Assembly (NCBI GenBank): GCA_037190665.1 | Contig: JBBCJT010000115.1 | Coordinates: 1-38,585 of the forward strand | Direction of reading: 5' to 3' | Origin: JBBCJT01 sp037190665 | GTDB taxonomy: Bacteria > Pseudomonadota > Alphaproteobacteria > Acetobacterales > Acetobacteraceae | DNA: 38,585 nt | Shown: positions 8,130 through 15,419 of the stretch, one piece after another | Layout of the letters: each line of letters begins with the position of its first letter | How positions within the stretch are numbered: position 1 is the stretch's first letter | Program-made: the position numbers and the translations under genes | Notes under the pieces: generated by a model | Seen by the model: the letters and a program-made list of their open reading frames with translations, nothing else | Told to the model about the DNA's origin: nothing | Database searches by the model: none

Positions 8130-8912
8130 ATGCTCAGCAAGGTCGCCGCGATCCTCACCTCCTTCCGCGACCGGCGGGAGGTGTCCGTCACCGCGATCGC
8201 GAGCCTGCTCGGCATGCCGAAAAGCAGCGCCTCCCGCCTGATGCGGGACATGGCCGCCTCCGGGCTGCTGGAGCAGGACACGGAAACCCGGCTGTTCCGC
8301 CCCGGCCCCGTGTTCCTCGCCGTCCAGCAGCAGCACAGCGGCAGCCTCGACCTGCTGGAGGAAGCCGTCGCCGAACTCACCCTGCTGCGGGATCGCTTCG
8401 GCCATACCTGCTTCCTGATGGGGATCGAGGGGACCACGCTGCAATTGCTGCGGACGCTGGAAGGGACGGGGCCGATCCGGGTCCATGCCACGCCTCCCTT
8501 CATGGGCGGCGTCGCCTTCTACCGTTCGCCCGGCCGGGCGCTGCTGGCGCGGCGCAGCGATGCCGAGGTGAGGGCGCTCTATCCGCGCGCCCTGCTGCGA
8601 TCCACCGCCGCCGAGGCGCCTGCCGGCATCGAGGAACTGCTCGACCGGCTCGCGGTCGTGCGGCGGCAGGGCTACGCGGAGGCGACCAACGAGGGGTTCC
8701 CGAACGTGTCCGGCCTCGCGGTGGCGATCGAGGCGCCGGGCCAGCCGCCGCTCGCGCTCAACATCTGCTTCGTGGCCGCGCTGGTGGACAGGGCGGAGCG
8801 TCAGGTCATGGCGGACGCGTTGCTCGCCTCCGCCGGCCGCCTGGGGCGGCGGTTCGGGGATCGGGTCTGGGAGGAAGGAACGGGCACCGCGCGTCAGACA
8901 AGTTCATTCTGA
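8130..8912 (+). CDS. IclR-family transcriptional regulator
   Basis: A 260-residue regulator with an N-terminal winged helix-turn-helix (about 1-60, VTAIASLLGMPKSSASRLMRDM being the recognition region) and a C-terminal ligand-binding domain. That domain shows LLRTLEGTGPIRVHATPPF, GRALLA and a late GLAVAIEAPGQPPLALNI segment typical of IclR effector domains. IclR proteins commonly control adjacent catabolic or uptake genes in response to small acids. The gene is followed in the same direction, after 55 bases, by a binding protein and a PuuE-type hydrolase, which are its likely targets. It lies 69 bases after the TAXI receptor gene, so it could also be read from that operon. DNA-binding role is sure from the family; the ligand is unknown. 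Confidence 0.9.
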   Translation: MLSKVAAILTSFRDRREVSVTAIASLLGMPKSSASRLMRDMAASGLLEQDTETRLFRPGPVFLAVQQQHSGSLDLLEEAVAELTLLRDRFGHTCFLMGIEGTTLQLLRTLEGTGPIRVHATPPFMGGVAFYRSPGRALLARRSDAEVRALYPRALLRSTAAEAPAGIEELLDRLAVVRRQGYAEATNEGFPNVSGLAVAIEAPGQPPLALNICFVAALVDRAERQVMADALLASAGRLGRRFGDRVWEEGTGTARQTSSF

Positions 8913-8967
8913 CTGGACCTTGTCCCGCCTGACGGGAATCATGGGCGTATCGGTTGGAGACCTTCCC

Positions 8968-10551
8968 ATGCGCCTGTCCCGTCGCCTCCTCCTCGCCCAG
9001 GGGGCCGCCCTTACCGCCCTGCCGTCCCTGCCGCAGGCCGCGACCCCGTCCGGAACGCTGCGCTTCGTGCCGCAGGCGGATATCCAGGTGCTCGATCCGG
9101 TGATCAGCACCAGCTACAACACGCGCAACTTCGCCTACATGGTCTGGGACACGCTGTTCGCGCTGGACGCGGAGTTCCGGCCCCAGCCGCAGATGGTCGA
9201 CCGATGGTCGGCATCCCCCGACGGGCTCACCTATGATTTCACGCTGCGCGAGGGCCTGCTCTGGCACGACAGGCAGCCGGTCCGTGCCGCCGACTGCGTG
9301 GCCTCGATCCGCCGCTGGGCGCGCAAGAGCCCGATCGGCATGCGGCTGATCGAATCCACCGCCTCGCTCGATGCCGTCGACGATCGCAGCTTCCGGCTGG
9401 TGCTGAAGGCACCGTTCGGCCAGGTCCTCGAAGCCCTCGCGACACTCTCCGGCTACGTGCCGTTCATGATGCCGGAGCGGCTTGCCGCGACCGATCCGAA
9501 CACGCCGATCCGCGAGATCGTCGGCTCGGGCCCGTTCCGCTTCGTGCCGGAGGAGTGGGATGCCGGCAACAAGGTGGTGTTCCTGCGCAACGCCGATTAC
9601 CGCCCGCGCAGCGAACCGGCGAGCCTCGCCGCCGGCGGCAAGGTCGTGCATTTCGAGCGTGTCGAATGGATCAGCATCCCGGATGCCTCCACCGCCGGCA
9701 ACTCGCTGATGGCCGGCGAGGTGGACTGGTACGAGCTGCCGCATTTCGACCTGCTGCCGCTGCTGAAGCGCAACCGGCGCGTCAACGTCACCACCATCGA
9801 TCCGCTCGGCTCGCAGGCGCTGATGCGCTTCAATCACCTGCATCCGCCGTTCAACAACATCCTCGCCCGCCAGGCCGTGGCCGCCGCGATCAGCCAGACG
9901 GACTATATGCAGGCGATGGCGGGCGATGACGCCAACTGGCGCACCTGCTTCTCGGTCTATGCCTGCGGCCTGCCGATGAGCAACGAGGTGGGGTCCGAAT
10001 TCCTCAGCGGGCCGCGCAGGATGGACCGTGCGCGCGAGTTGCTGCGCCAGTCCGGCTATGGCGGGGAGCGCGTCGTGGTCCTCTCGGTCGCGGAGATCCC
10101 CGCGATGCAGGCGATGGCGATGGTCACGGTCGATCTGCTGAAGCAGATCGGCTTCAACGCGGACCTGCTGGCCACCGATCAGGGCGCCTTCTTCCAGCGG
10201 CGCGCCAACCGCGAGCCGGTCGATCGCGGCGGCTGGAACGTGTTCAACACCTGGATCGTCGCCGCCGACACCGCCAACCCCGCGGTGAGCCCGGTGCTGC
10301 AGGCGAACGGGGAGGCCGCCTATCCCGGCTGGCCGTCCGACCCGGAGATCGAGGCGCTGCGCAGCCAGTGGCTGCGCGCGACGACGCTTGACGAACAGAG
10401 GCGTATCGCGCTCGAGGTACAGGCGAAGACCTTCGCCGGCGTCAACTACATCCCCGTCGGGCAGTTCTTCCTGCCGACCGCCTACAGCCGCTCGCTGAAG
10501 GGCGTGATCGGCAGCCCGATTCCGTTCTTCTGGAACGTGGAGAAGCAGTAG
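8968..10551 (+). CDS. ABC transporter substrate-binding protein, family 5
   Basis: A 527-residue periplasmic receptor of the SBP_bac_5 family. The signal region MRLSRRLLLAQGAALTALP has a twin-arginine-like SRRLLL followed by a hydrophobic stretch and an AxA-type site near residue 24. The mature protein begins with SGTLRFVPQADIQVLDPV and has FTLREGLLWHDRQPVRAADC and ALMRFNHLHPPFNNILARQAV, characteristic positions of this family. The ATG at 8968 was preferred over one at 8920 because ggaga lies nine bases upstream of it and the shorter form starts directly with the signal peptide. It is followed after 3 bases by a PuuE-family gene and preceded by an IclR regulator. No permease is adjacent. It differs clearly from the receptor at 3787-5301 and is not a recent duplicate. 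Confidence 0.9.
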   Translation: MRLSRRLLLAQGAALTALPSLPQAATPSGTLRFVPQADIQVLDPVISTSYNTRNFAYMVWDTLFALDAEFRPQPQMVDRWSASPDGLTYDFTLREGLLWHDRQPVRAADCVASIRRWARKSPIGMRLIESTASLDAVDDRSFRLVLKAPFGQVLEALATLSGYVPFMMPERLAATDPNTPIREIVGSGPFRFVPEEWDAGNKVVFLRNADYRPRSEPASLAAGGKVVHFERVEWISIPDASTAGNSLMAGEVDWYELPHFDLLPLLKRNRRVNVTTIDPLGSQALMRFNHLHPPFNNILARQAVAAAISQTDYMQAMAGDDANWRTCFSVYACGLPMSNEVGSEFLSGPRRMDRARELLRQSGYGGERVVVLSVAEIPAMQAMAMVTVDLLKQIGFNADLLATDQGAFFQRRANREPVDRGGWNVFNTWIVAADTANPAVSPVLQANGEAAYPGWPSDPEIEALRSQWLRATTLDEQRRIALEVQAKTFAGVNYIPVGQFFLPTAYSRSLKGVIGSPIPFFWNVEKQ

Positions 10552-10554
10552 CCC

Positions 10555-11502
10555 GTGACCAATCCCTGGCATCCCGACCGCGGCGACTATCCACGCGACA
10601 TGATCGGCTACGGGCGGCATCCGCCCGATCCGCGCTGGCCGGGGAATGCCGTGCTCGCGCTGCAGATCGTGGTCAATTACGAGGAGGGCGGGGAGAACGC
10701 GGTCCTGCACGGCGATGCCGGCAGCGAGTTCTTCCTGACCGAGCACATCACCACGCCCGCCATCGGGCGGCGGCATCTCACCACGGAAAGCCTGTGGGAA
10801 TATGGCAGCCGCGTCGGCTTCTGGCGGCTGTGGCGCGAGCTGAGCGGACGGCAGCTTCCCATCACCTGCTACGGCGTCACCATGGCGCTGGGGCGCAATC
10901 CCGAAGCGGTCGCGGCGATGAAGGAAGCGGGGTGGGAGATCGCGACCCACGGCCTGCGCTGGAACGTCGCCCCGCCGGAAGGCGAGGAGGGTGAACGCCA
11001 GCAGATCGAGGAAACGCTCGCGCTGCACGCCGGGATCTGCGGGTCGCCCGCGCTGGGCTGGTACAACCGTTCCAGCGCGCAGACCTACCGCATCCTCAGC
11101 CGGATCGGCGGCATGCTCTACTTCGCCGACAACTATGCGGACGAGCTGCCGTTCTGGGCCGATGTCGACGGCAAGGCGGAGCTGTTCGTGCCCTACACGC
11201 TCGACGCCAACGACATGCGCTTCGCGACCAACAACGGCTTCGCGGAGAGCGAGCAGTTCTTCACCTATCTGCGGGACAGCTTCGACATGCTGTACCGCGA
11301 AGGGCTGGAAGGGCGGCCGCGGATGATGAGCGTGGGGCTGCACGGGCGTCTCTCCGGACGGCCGGGGCGGACCATCGGGCTGATCCGCTTCCTCGATCAC
11401 GTGGCGAAGCACGATCGCGTCTGGACGGCGACGCGGGCGGACATCGCGCGGCACTGGCGCGAGCACCATCCGCCGGCGGAGAGGTTACGGACGGTGTGGT
11501 AG
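10555..11502 (+). CDS. puuE: PuuE-family allantoinase / polysaccharide deacetylase-like hydrolase
   Basis: A 315-residue cofactor-family hydrolase that matches Pseudomonas PuuE along its length as I remember it: DYPRDMIGYGRHPPDPRWPG at the start, VNYEEGGENAVLHGD, ESLWEYGSRVGFWRL, ATHGLRW, PYTLDANDMRF, and HDRVWTATRADIARHWREHHP at the end. PuuE hydrolyses allantoin to allantoate using a polysaccharide-deacetylase (NodB-like) fold rather than the metal-dependent amidohydrolase fold. The start is a GTG at 10555, three bases after the receptor gene, so the two are co-transcribed. No other purine-degradation gene (uricase, OHCU decarboxylase, allantoicase) is in the window, so the true substrate could be another cyclic amide. 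The symbol is a family label rather than proof of function. Confidence 0.82.
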   Translation: MTNPWHPDRGDYPRDMIGYGRHPPDPRWPGNAVLALQIVVNYEEGGENAVLHGDAGSEFFLTEHITTPAIGRRHLTTESLWEYGSRVGFWRLWRELSGRQLPITCYGVTMALGRNPEAVAAMKEAGWEIATHGLRWNVAPPEGEEGERQQIEETLALHAGICGSPALGWYNRSSAQTYRILSRIGGMLYFADNYADELPFWADVDGKAELFVPYTLDANDMRFATNNGFAESEQFFTYLRDSFDMLYREGLEGRPRMMSVGLHGRLSGRPGRTIGLIRFLDHVAKHDRVWTATRADIARHWREHHPPAERLRTVW

Positions 11503-11788
11503 GCGGCGGGGAACGCGGGGCTTTGCCCCGGGACCCCAGCAGGGGCGCTGCCCCTGCACCCCGCAAGGGGCCACCGGCCCCTTGACCCGGGTTCCTCAAG
11601 AGGGCCTTCGGCCAAATCGGTCATCTGCCCCCACCTCCTCGATAATCATCGAGGGGGTGGGGGCAGATGACCGACCTGCTGAAAGCCTTCCTGAAGGAAT
11701 CGAGGTCGAGGAGCCCGTGGCTCCGCGTGGGGTGAAGGGGCAAAGCCCCTTCCGGGGCTCGGGGCAGCGCCCCGCGTCATCCCGCCGC
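11503..11788. repeat. 286-bp imperfect palindrome between convergent genes
   Basis: The whole intergenic space is one large inverted repeat centred at 11645.5. The core is a near-perfect 27-base-pair hairpin: 11617-11643 pairs with 11648-11674 around a 4-base loop (aatc), with one G-U pair. Outward from this, the arms 11503-11616 and 11675-11788 remain roughly four-fifths complementary by eye, with balanced small gaps, and contain further local hairpins such as ggggctttgcccc and ggggcaaagcccc. It begins immediately after the stop codon of the PuuE-like gene and covers the stop codon of the CMD-family gene on the other strand. It most likely works as a bidirectional terminator. It may also be a degenerate mobile unit inserted as an inverted pair. 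Confidence 0.8.
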
Positions 11789-12187
11789 GCCGTTCCCCTC
11801 CGCCGCCAGCGCCTCGCAATGTGCCAGCACCTGTGCGCCGGTCAGGTTCCAGGTGGTGATGCCGCCGACCATCAGCACCTGTGTCAGTCCCTCCGCCAGT
11901 TCCGGCAGCGTCAGCCCGAGCTTCATCGCGTTCGCCGCGTGCGCCTTGGCACCCACCGGCTGGTTCACCAGCGTATCCAGCAGCGCGAAGATCAGTTCCT
12001 TGGTCTTGAGGTCGAGCGCGCCGCCCTGGTCGCGGTCCTTCATCACCGCCGCGCGCATCACGCCATAGCCGGCGAAGGCGCCGGGCGCATGGCGCGCGAG
12101 CAGTTTGAAGTTGTCCGGCACGCGGCCGCTGGTCGCGAGGAAACTCGCCTCCGCCGCCTTCATGCCGTCCGCCACGATGTCGTTCAT
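11777..12187 (-). CDS. Carboxymuconolactone decarboxylase (CMD) family protein
   Basis: A 136-residue, mostly helical protein of the CMD/AhpD fold. The region that carries the CxxC redox pair in AhpD reads VGAKAHAANAMKLG here, with no cysteine, so it is unlikely to be an AhpD-type disulfide reductase. The flanking pattern (LKTKELIFALLDTLVN before it; LTLPELAEGLTQVLMVGG after it) is that of small gamma-carboxymuconolactone decarboxylase-like proteins. The substrate is unknown. Its ATG is preceded by ggagggcgcggc. It lies 47 bases downstream of the cysteine synthase gene on the same strand and may be co-transcribed. Its stop codon lies inside the large palindrome at 11503-11788. Confidence 0.82.
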   Translation of the reverse strand: MNDIVADGMKAAEASFLATSGRVPDNFKLLARHAPGAFAGYGVMRAAVMKDRDQGGALDLKTKELIFALLDTLVNQPVGAKAHAANAMKLGLTLPELAEGLTQVLMVGGITTWNLTGAQVLAHCEALAAEGNGAAG

Positions 12188-12234
12188 GCCGCGCCCTCCG
12201 GTGAGGGGACGCAGCCTGCACGACCCCGCCGGGG

Positions 12235-13236
12235 TCAGGCCAGCCAGGGTGGGACCGGCAATCCCTTCTCCCGCAGGAAGTCCGGGTTGAAGAGTTTGGA
12301 CTGGTAGCGCGCCCCGCCGTCGCAGAGCACGGTCACCACCGTGTGGCCGGGTCCGAGGCGGCGGGCGACGCGGATCGCGGCGGCGACGTTGATGCCGGTG
12401 CTGCCGCCGACCGACAGCCCCTCATGGATCTGCAGGTCGAACACCTGCTCCAGCGCCTCGGGGTCGGTGACCTGCACCGCATCGTCGATGGGCGCGCCGT
12501 TGAGGTTCTCCGGTACGCGCGACTGGCCGATGCCTTCGGTGATGGAGGTGCCTTCCAGCGTCAGCTCGCCGGTCTTCACCCATGAATGCAGGGCGCTGCC
12601 CATCGGGTCGGCGAGCACGATGCGCACGTCCGGCTTCTGCGCCTTCAGCGCGAGCGCCACGCCCGCGAGCGTGCCGCCGGTGCCGCAGGAGCAGGTGAAG
12701 GCGTCGATGCGTCCGCCGGTCTGCCGCCAGATCTCCGCCCCCGTGGTGGCGCGATGGCCTTCGCGGTTGGCGAGGTTGTCGAACTGGTTCGCCCAGACCG
12801 CGCCCAGCTCCCCGGCCAGCTTGCGCGAGACGTGCACGTAGTTGCCGGGGTCCTTGTAGGGCTTGGCGGGCACCAGCCGCAGGTCGGCGCCGATCATGCG
12901 CAGGAAGTCGATCTTCTCGCGGCTCTGCGTCTCCGGCATCACGATCACGGTGCGGTAGCCGCGTGCGTTGCCGACCAGCGTGAGGCCGATGCCCGTGTTG
13001 CCGGCGGTGCCTTCCACCACCGTGCCGCCGGGCCGCAGCGCGCCGCGCAGCTCCGCGTCCTGGATGATGGCAAGGCCCGCGCGGTCCTTCACCGAGCCGC
13101 CGGGATTCATGAACTCGGCCTTGCCCAGGATCTCGCAGCCCGTGGCGTCGGACGCGCGGCGCAGGCGGATGAGCGGGGTGTTGCCGATGGCGCCGATCAG
13201 CCCGTCGGCGATGGCGGGAAGGGGGGGATGGTCCAT
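12235..13236 (-). CDS. cysK: Cysteine synthase A (PLP-dependent O-acetylserine sulfhydrylase family)
   Basis: A 333-residue fold-type II PLP enzyme that makes cysteine from O-acetylserine and sulfide. GNTPLIRL at 18-25 and GGSVKDRAG with the Schiff-base Lys50 are at the expected places. EGTAGNTGIGL binds the substrate carboxylate, and SCGTGGTLAGV holds the PLP phosphate. The usual CysK motif PSSSVKDR is here NPGGSVKDR, a variant common in alphaproteobacterial members and also in cystathionine beta-synthase-like enzymes, so O-phosphoserine or homocysteine use is not excluded. The start ATG at 13236 gives the normal length; no strong ribosome site is visible. The gene is divergent from a peroxiredoxin-rhodanese cluster, so the neighbourhood has a thiol/sulfur theme. 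Confidence 0.9.
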   Translation of the reverse strand: MDHPPLPAIADGLIGAIGNTPLIRLRRASDATGCEILGKAEFMNPGGSVKDRAGLAIIQDAELRGALRPGGTVVEGTAGNTGIGLTLVGNARGYRTVIVMPETQSREKIDFLRMIGADLRLVPAKPYKDPGNYVHVSRKLAGELGAVWANQFDNLANREGHRATTGAEIWRQTGGRIDAFTCSCGTGGTLAGVALALKAQKPDVRIVLADPMGSALHSWVKTGELTLEGTSITEGIGQSRVPENLNGAPIDDAVQVTDPEALEQVFDLQIHEGLSVGGSTGINVAAAIRVARRLGPGHTVVTVLCDGGARYQSKLFNPDFLREKGLPVPPWLA

Positions 13237-13414
13237 GGGCGGAGCGTATTCCCCCCGGCGGAGAATGTGCGCCTCTTGCCACGGGCGGATGGAGGCGGCG
13301 GGTGCTCCATCGGCCGGCGGCCGGAGAAGGTTGACGCTGATCTTGACCGCGCGGTTGCGCGGGTCTTGCTTCCGCGCCACGTCACGCAATGCAGAACAAG
13401 CGGAAGGAACGCAG

Positions 13415-14062
13415 ATGACGATTCAGCTCGGCCAGGTCGCACCCGATTTCGAGCAGGACAGCAACCAGGGCCGTATCCGGTTCCACGATTTCCTGGGCGA
13501 TTCCTGGGGCATCCTGTTCAGCCATCCGAAGGACTTCACGCCTGTCTGCACGACCGAACTGGCCGAGGTTGCCCGCCTGAAGCCCGAGTGGGAGAAGCGC
13601 AACACCAGGACCGTGGGCCTGTCCGTTGATCCCACCGACCGCCATTCGGGCTGGGAGAAGGACATCGTCGAGACGCAGGGGCAGGCGCTGAACTTCCCGC
13701 TGGTCGCCGATCACGACAAGAAGGTCAGCGAACTCTACGGCATGATCCATCCGGAGGCCGATCCGGCGGTGACCGTGCGCACGGTCTACGTGATCGATCC
13801 GAACAAGAAGGTGCGGCTGATGCTGACCTATCCGCCCAGCACCGGACGCAACTTCGCCGAGGTGCTGCGCGTGCTGGACAGCCTGCAGCTCACCGACGCG
13901 CACAAGGTCGCAACGCCGGTGAACTGGAACCCGGGCGACGACGTGATCATCGTGCCGAGCCTGTCCAACGACGATGCGAAGGCGCGCTTCCCCGAGGGCT
14001 GGAAGGAGCTGAAGCCCTATCTGCGCGTGGTGAAGCAGCCGCCGCTCGCGCACAGCAAGTGA
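13415..14062 (+). CDS. 1-Cys peroxiredoxin (Prx6-type)
   Basis: A 215-residue thioredoxin-fold peroxidase that reduces hydrogen peroxide and alkyl hydroperoxides. The catalytic motif is FTPVCTTE with peroxidatic Cys45 and Thr42. No second cysteine exists anywhere in the protein, so it is a true 1-Cys enzyme needing an external thiol. The long C-terminal domain, with NWNPGDDVIIVPSLSNDDAKARFP, is typical of the Prx6 subfamily, which usually runs 210-225 residues. The ATG at 13415 is preceded by aaggaacgcag; the open frame extends far upstream but is a shadow of cysK. A small hairpin (13345-13365) lies in its leader. It overlaps the following rhodanese gene by four bases (GTGA), suggesting that the rhodanese takes part in thiol supply or repair. 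Confidence 0.94.
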   Translation: MTIQLGQVAPDFEQDSNQGRIRFHDFLGDSWGILFSHPKDFTPVCTTELAEVARLKPEWEKRNTRTVGLSVDPTDRHSGWEKDIVETQGQALNFPLVADHDKKVSELYGMIHPEADPAVTVRTVYVIDPNKKVRLMLTYPPSTGRNFAEVLRVLDSLQLTDAHKVATPVNWNPGDDVIIVPSLSNDDAKARFPEGWKELKPYLRVVKQPPLAHSK

Positions 14063-14472
14063 GCGTTCCGGATATCGGACCGGCCGAGGCATTCGCGGCG
14101 CTGCGCGAGGATCCGCTCGCGCAGCTCGTCGATGTCCGCACGGATGCCGAGTGGGCCTATGTCGGCCTGCCGGACCTCGGCGCGGCGGGCAAGCAGCCGG
14201 TGCTGATCCCGTGGCAGGTGTTCCCCGCGATGCAGGTGAACACCGGCTTCGTGGATGCGCTGCGCCGCGCCGGCTTCACGCCGGAGCACCGCATCCATTT
14301 CCTCTGCCGCAGCGGCGTGCGCAGCCTCGCCGCCGCGCAGGCCGCGCAGGCGGAGGGATTCCCGCACGTCTTCAACGTCGCCGGCGGCTTCGAGGGACCG
14401 GTCGACGCCGAGGGCCATCGCGGCACGGTGGCAGGCTGGAAGGCGGAGGGGCTGCCCTGGCGACAGCGCTGA
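14059..14472 (+). CDS. Rhodanese-like domain protein
   Basis: A 137-residue single-domain rhodanese. LVDVRTDAEWAYVGLPDL at about 23-40 is the CH2A-type start of the fold, and FLCRSGVRS carries the active-site loop with Cys83, which takes up a sulfane sulfur as a persulfide. NVAGGFEG near residue 113 is the closing motif. The start is a GTG at 14059 that overlaps the peroxiredoxin stop codon (GTGA). Its own stop (TGA, 14470-14472) lies within the first codons of the next gene's frame. Such single-domain proteins move sulfur between thiols or cyanide; the partner here may be the peroxiredoxin or the divergent cysteine synthase, which is inference from position. Confidence 0.92.
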   Translation: MSVPDIGPAEAFAALREDPLAQLVDVRTDAEWAYVGLPDLGAAGKQPVLIPWQVFPAMQVNTGFVDALRRAGFTPEHRIHFLCRSGVRSLAAAQAAQAEGFPHVFNVAGGFEGPVDAEGHRGTVAGWKAEGLPWRQR

Positions 14473-15287
14473 TACCGCCGCCGCAGGACCGCCCGGCCGA
14501 GATCGTCGCGGATGCGCGCATCATCCGCTTCGATCTCGGCGTGCGCGGAGCGACGTGGCGGTTGCAGCTCGCGGTGCCGGAGGGCGCACCGCCGGCGGAG
14601 GGATGGCCCTGCCTGTGGCTGCTGGACGGCAACGCGACCTTCCCGCTGGCATGGCGCGCATCGGATGGCGCGCGGGCGGCGGCGCTGGTCGGCATCGGCC
14701 ATCCCGGGTCCGCCCGCTTCGACGTTCCGCGCCGCTACGGTGAATCCACCTCCGCGTTGAGCGAGGCGCCGCGGGACCGGTCCGGCGCGGCGCTGCCGAC
14801 AGGCGGGCGCGAGGCTTTCCTTGATGCGCTCGGGGCGGAGATCATGCCCGCCGTGGCGCGCCGCGTGCCGCTCGACCCCGCGCGTTCGGTGCTGTTCGGC
14901 CATTCGCTCGCCGGGCTGTTCGTCATGTACGCGCTGCTCGCGCGGCCGTCGCTGGTGCGCCGCTATGTCGCGGCCGATCCGTCGCTGTGGTGGAACAATG
15001 GGGGGATCGTGCGCGACCGCGCGCTGTTCCGTCCCGCCGGCGCGGTCGGGCTGTTGCTGGAAACCGCCGGGGTCCGCCGCCCGGCGAGCGCGCCCCGCCC
15101 GCCAGGCTGGACACCGAACGCGCCTGATCCGCGTGACGTGGTGGATGGGCTGCCAGGGCTGTCCGCATGGCACCGCCATGTCGCGGACGCGACGCATGGG
15201 TCGATCCTGCCGATCGCGATCACCGATGCGCTGCGCTTCCTCGATGGCGCATTGCCGCACGAAGCGGTGCCGCTTCCGACGCGCTGA
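14469..15287 (+). CDS. Alpha/beta-hydrolase, putative esterase (IroE/Fes-like)
   Basis: A protein of about 270 residues of the Esterase_D/IroE group. WRLQLAVPEG and GWPCLWLLDGNATFPLAW match the first strands of that family; SVLFGHSLAGLFV supplies the GxSxG nucleophile elbow (GHSLAG), and YVAADPSLWWNNG follows it as in IroE-type siderophore esterases. A late His in DATHGSILP could complete the triad. The start is uncertain: the frame is open without a normal start between the rhodanese stop and a GTG at 14541, yet the intervening residues (AEIVADARIIRFDLG) look coded. I place it at a CTG (14469) overlapping the rhodanese stop; 14541 is the conservative alternative. No siderophore gene is adjacent, so the ester substrate is unknown. 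Confidence 0.75.
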   Translation: MIPPPQDRPAEIVADARIIRFDLGVRGATWRLQLAVPEGAPPAEGWPCLWLLDGNATFPLAWRASDGARAAALVGIGHPGSARFDVPRRYGESTSALSEAPRDRSGAALPTGGREAFLDALGAEIMPAVARRVPLDPARSVLFGHSLAGLFVMYALLARPSLVRRYVAADPSLWWNNGGIVRDRALFRPAGAVGLLLETAGVRRPASAPRPPGWTPNAPDPRDVVDGLPGLSAWHRHVADATHGSILPIAITDALRFLDGALPHEAVPLPTR

Positions 15288-15316
15288 CCGTGTAGGCAGG
15301 CATCGCAGATCAACCG

Positions 15317-15342
15317 GCGCGGCAGGCCATGTGAGGCCGCGC
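15317..15342. terminator. Possible hairpin after esterase gene
   Basis: gcgcggc at 15317-15323 and gccgcgc at 15336-15342 form a 7-base stem around a 12-base loop, 30 bases after the esterase stop codon. There is no T-run. The remaining gap to the next gene (15343-15419) shows nothing I recognise. Confidence 0.3.
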
Positions 15343-15419
15343 ACGCCCGGTACCGGCGCAGGCAAGCGGCATGAGAGCGCCGTCACGCGACGTTGCGGGC
15401 ATGCAACTAGCATCTGCCC

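Noticed and set aside
11597..11690. Insertion-sequence remnant in the large palindrome
   Set aside because: No transposase fragment, target duplication or terminal inverted repeat of a known IS family could be read; described as a palindrome instead.
13345..13365. Hairpin gaccgcgc/gcgcgggtc in the peroxiredoxin leader as a riboswitch or terminator
   Set aside because: Stem of eight bases with a bulge and no wider conserved structure; too common in DNA of this composition.
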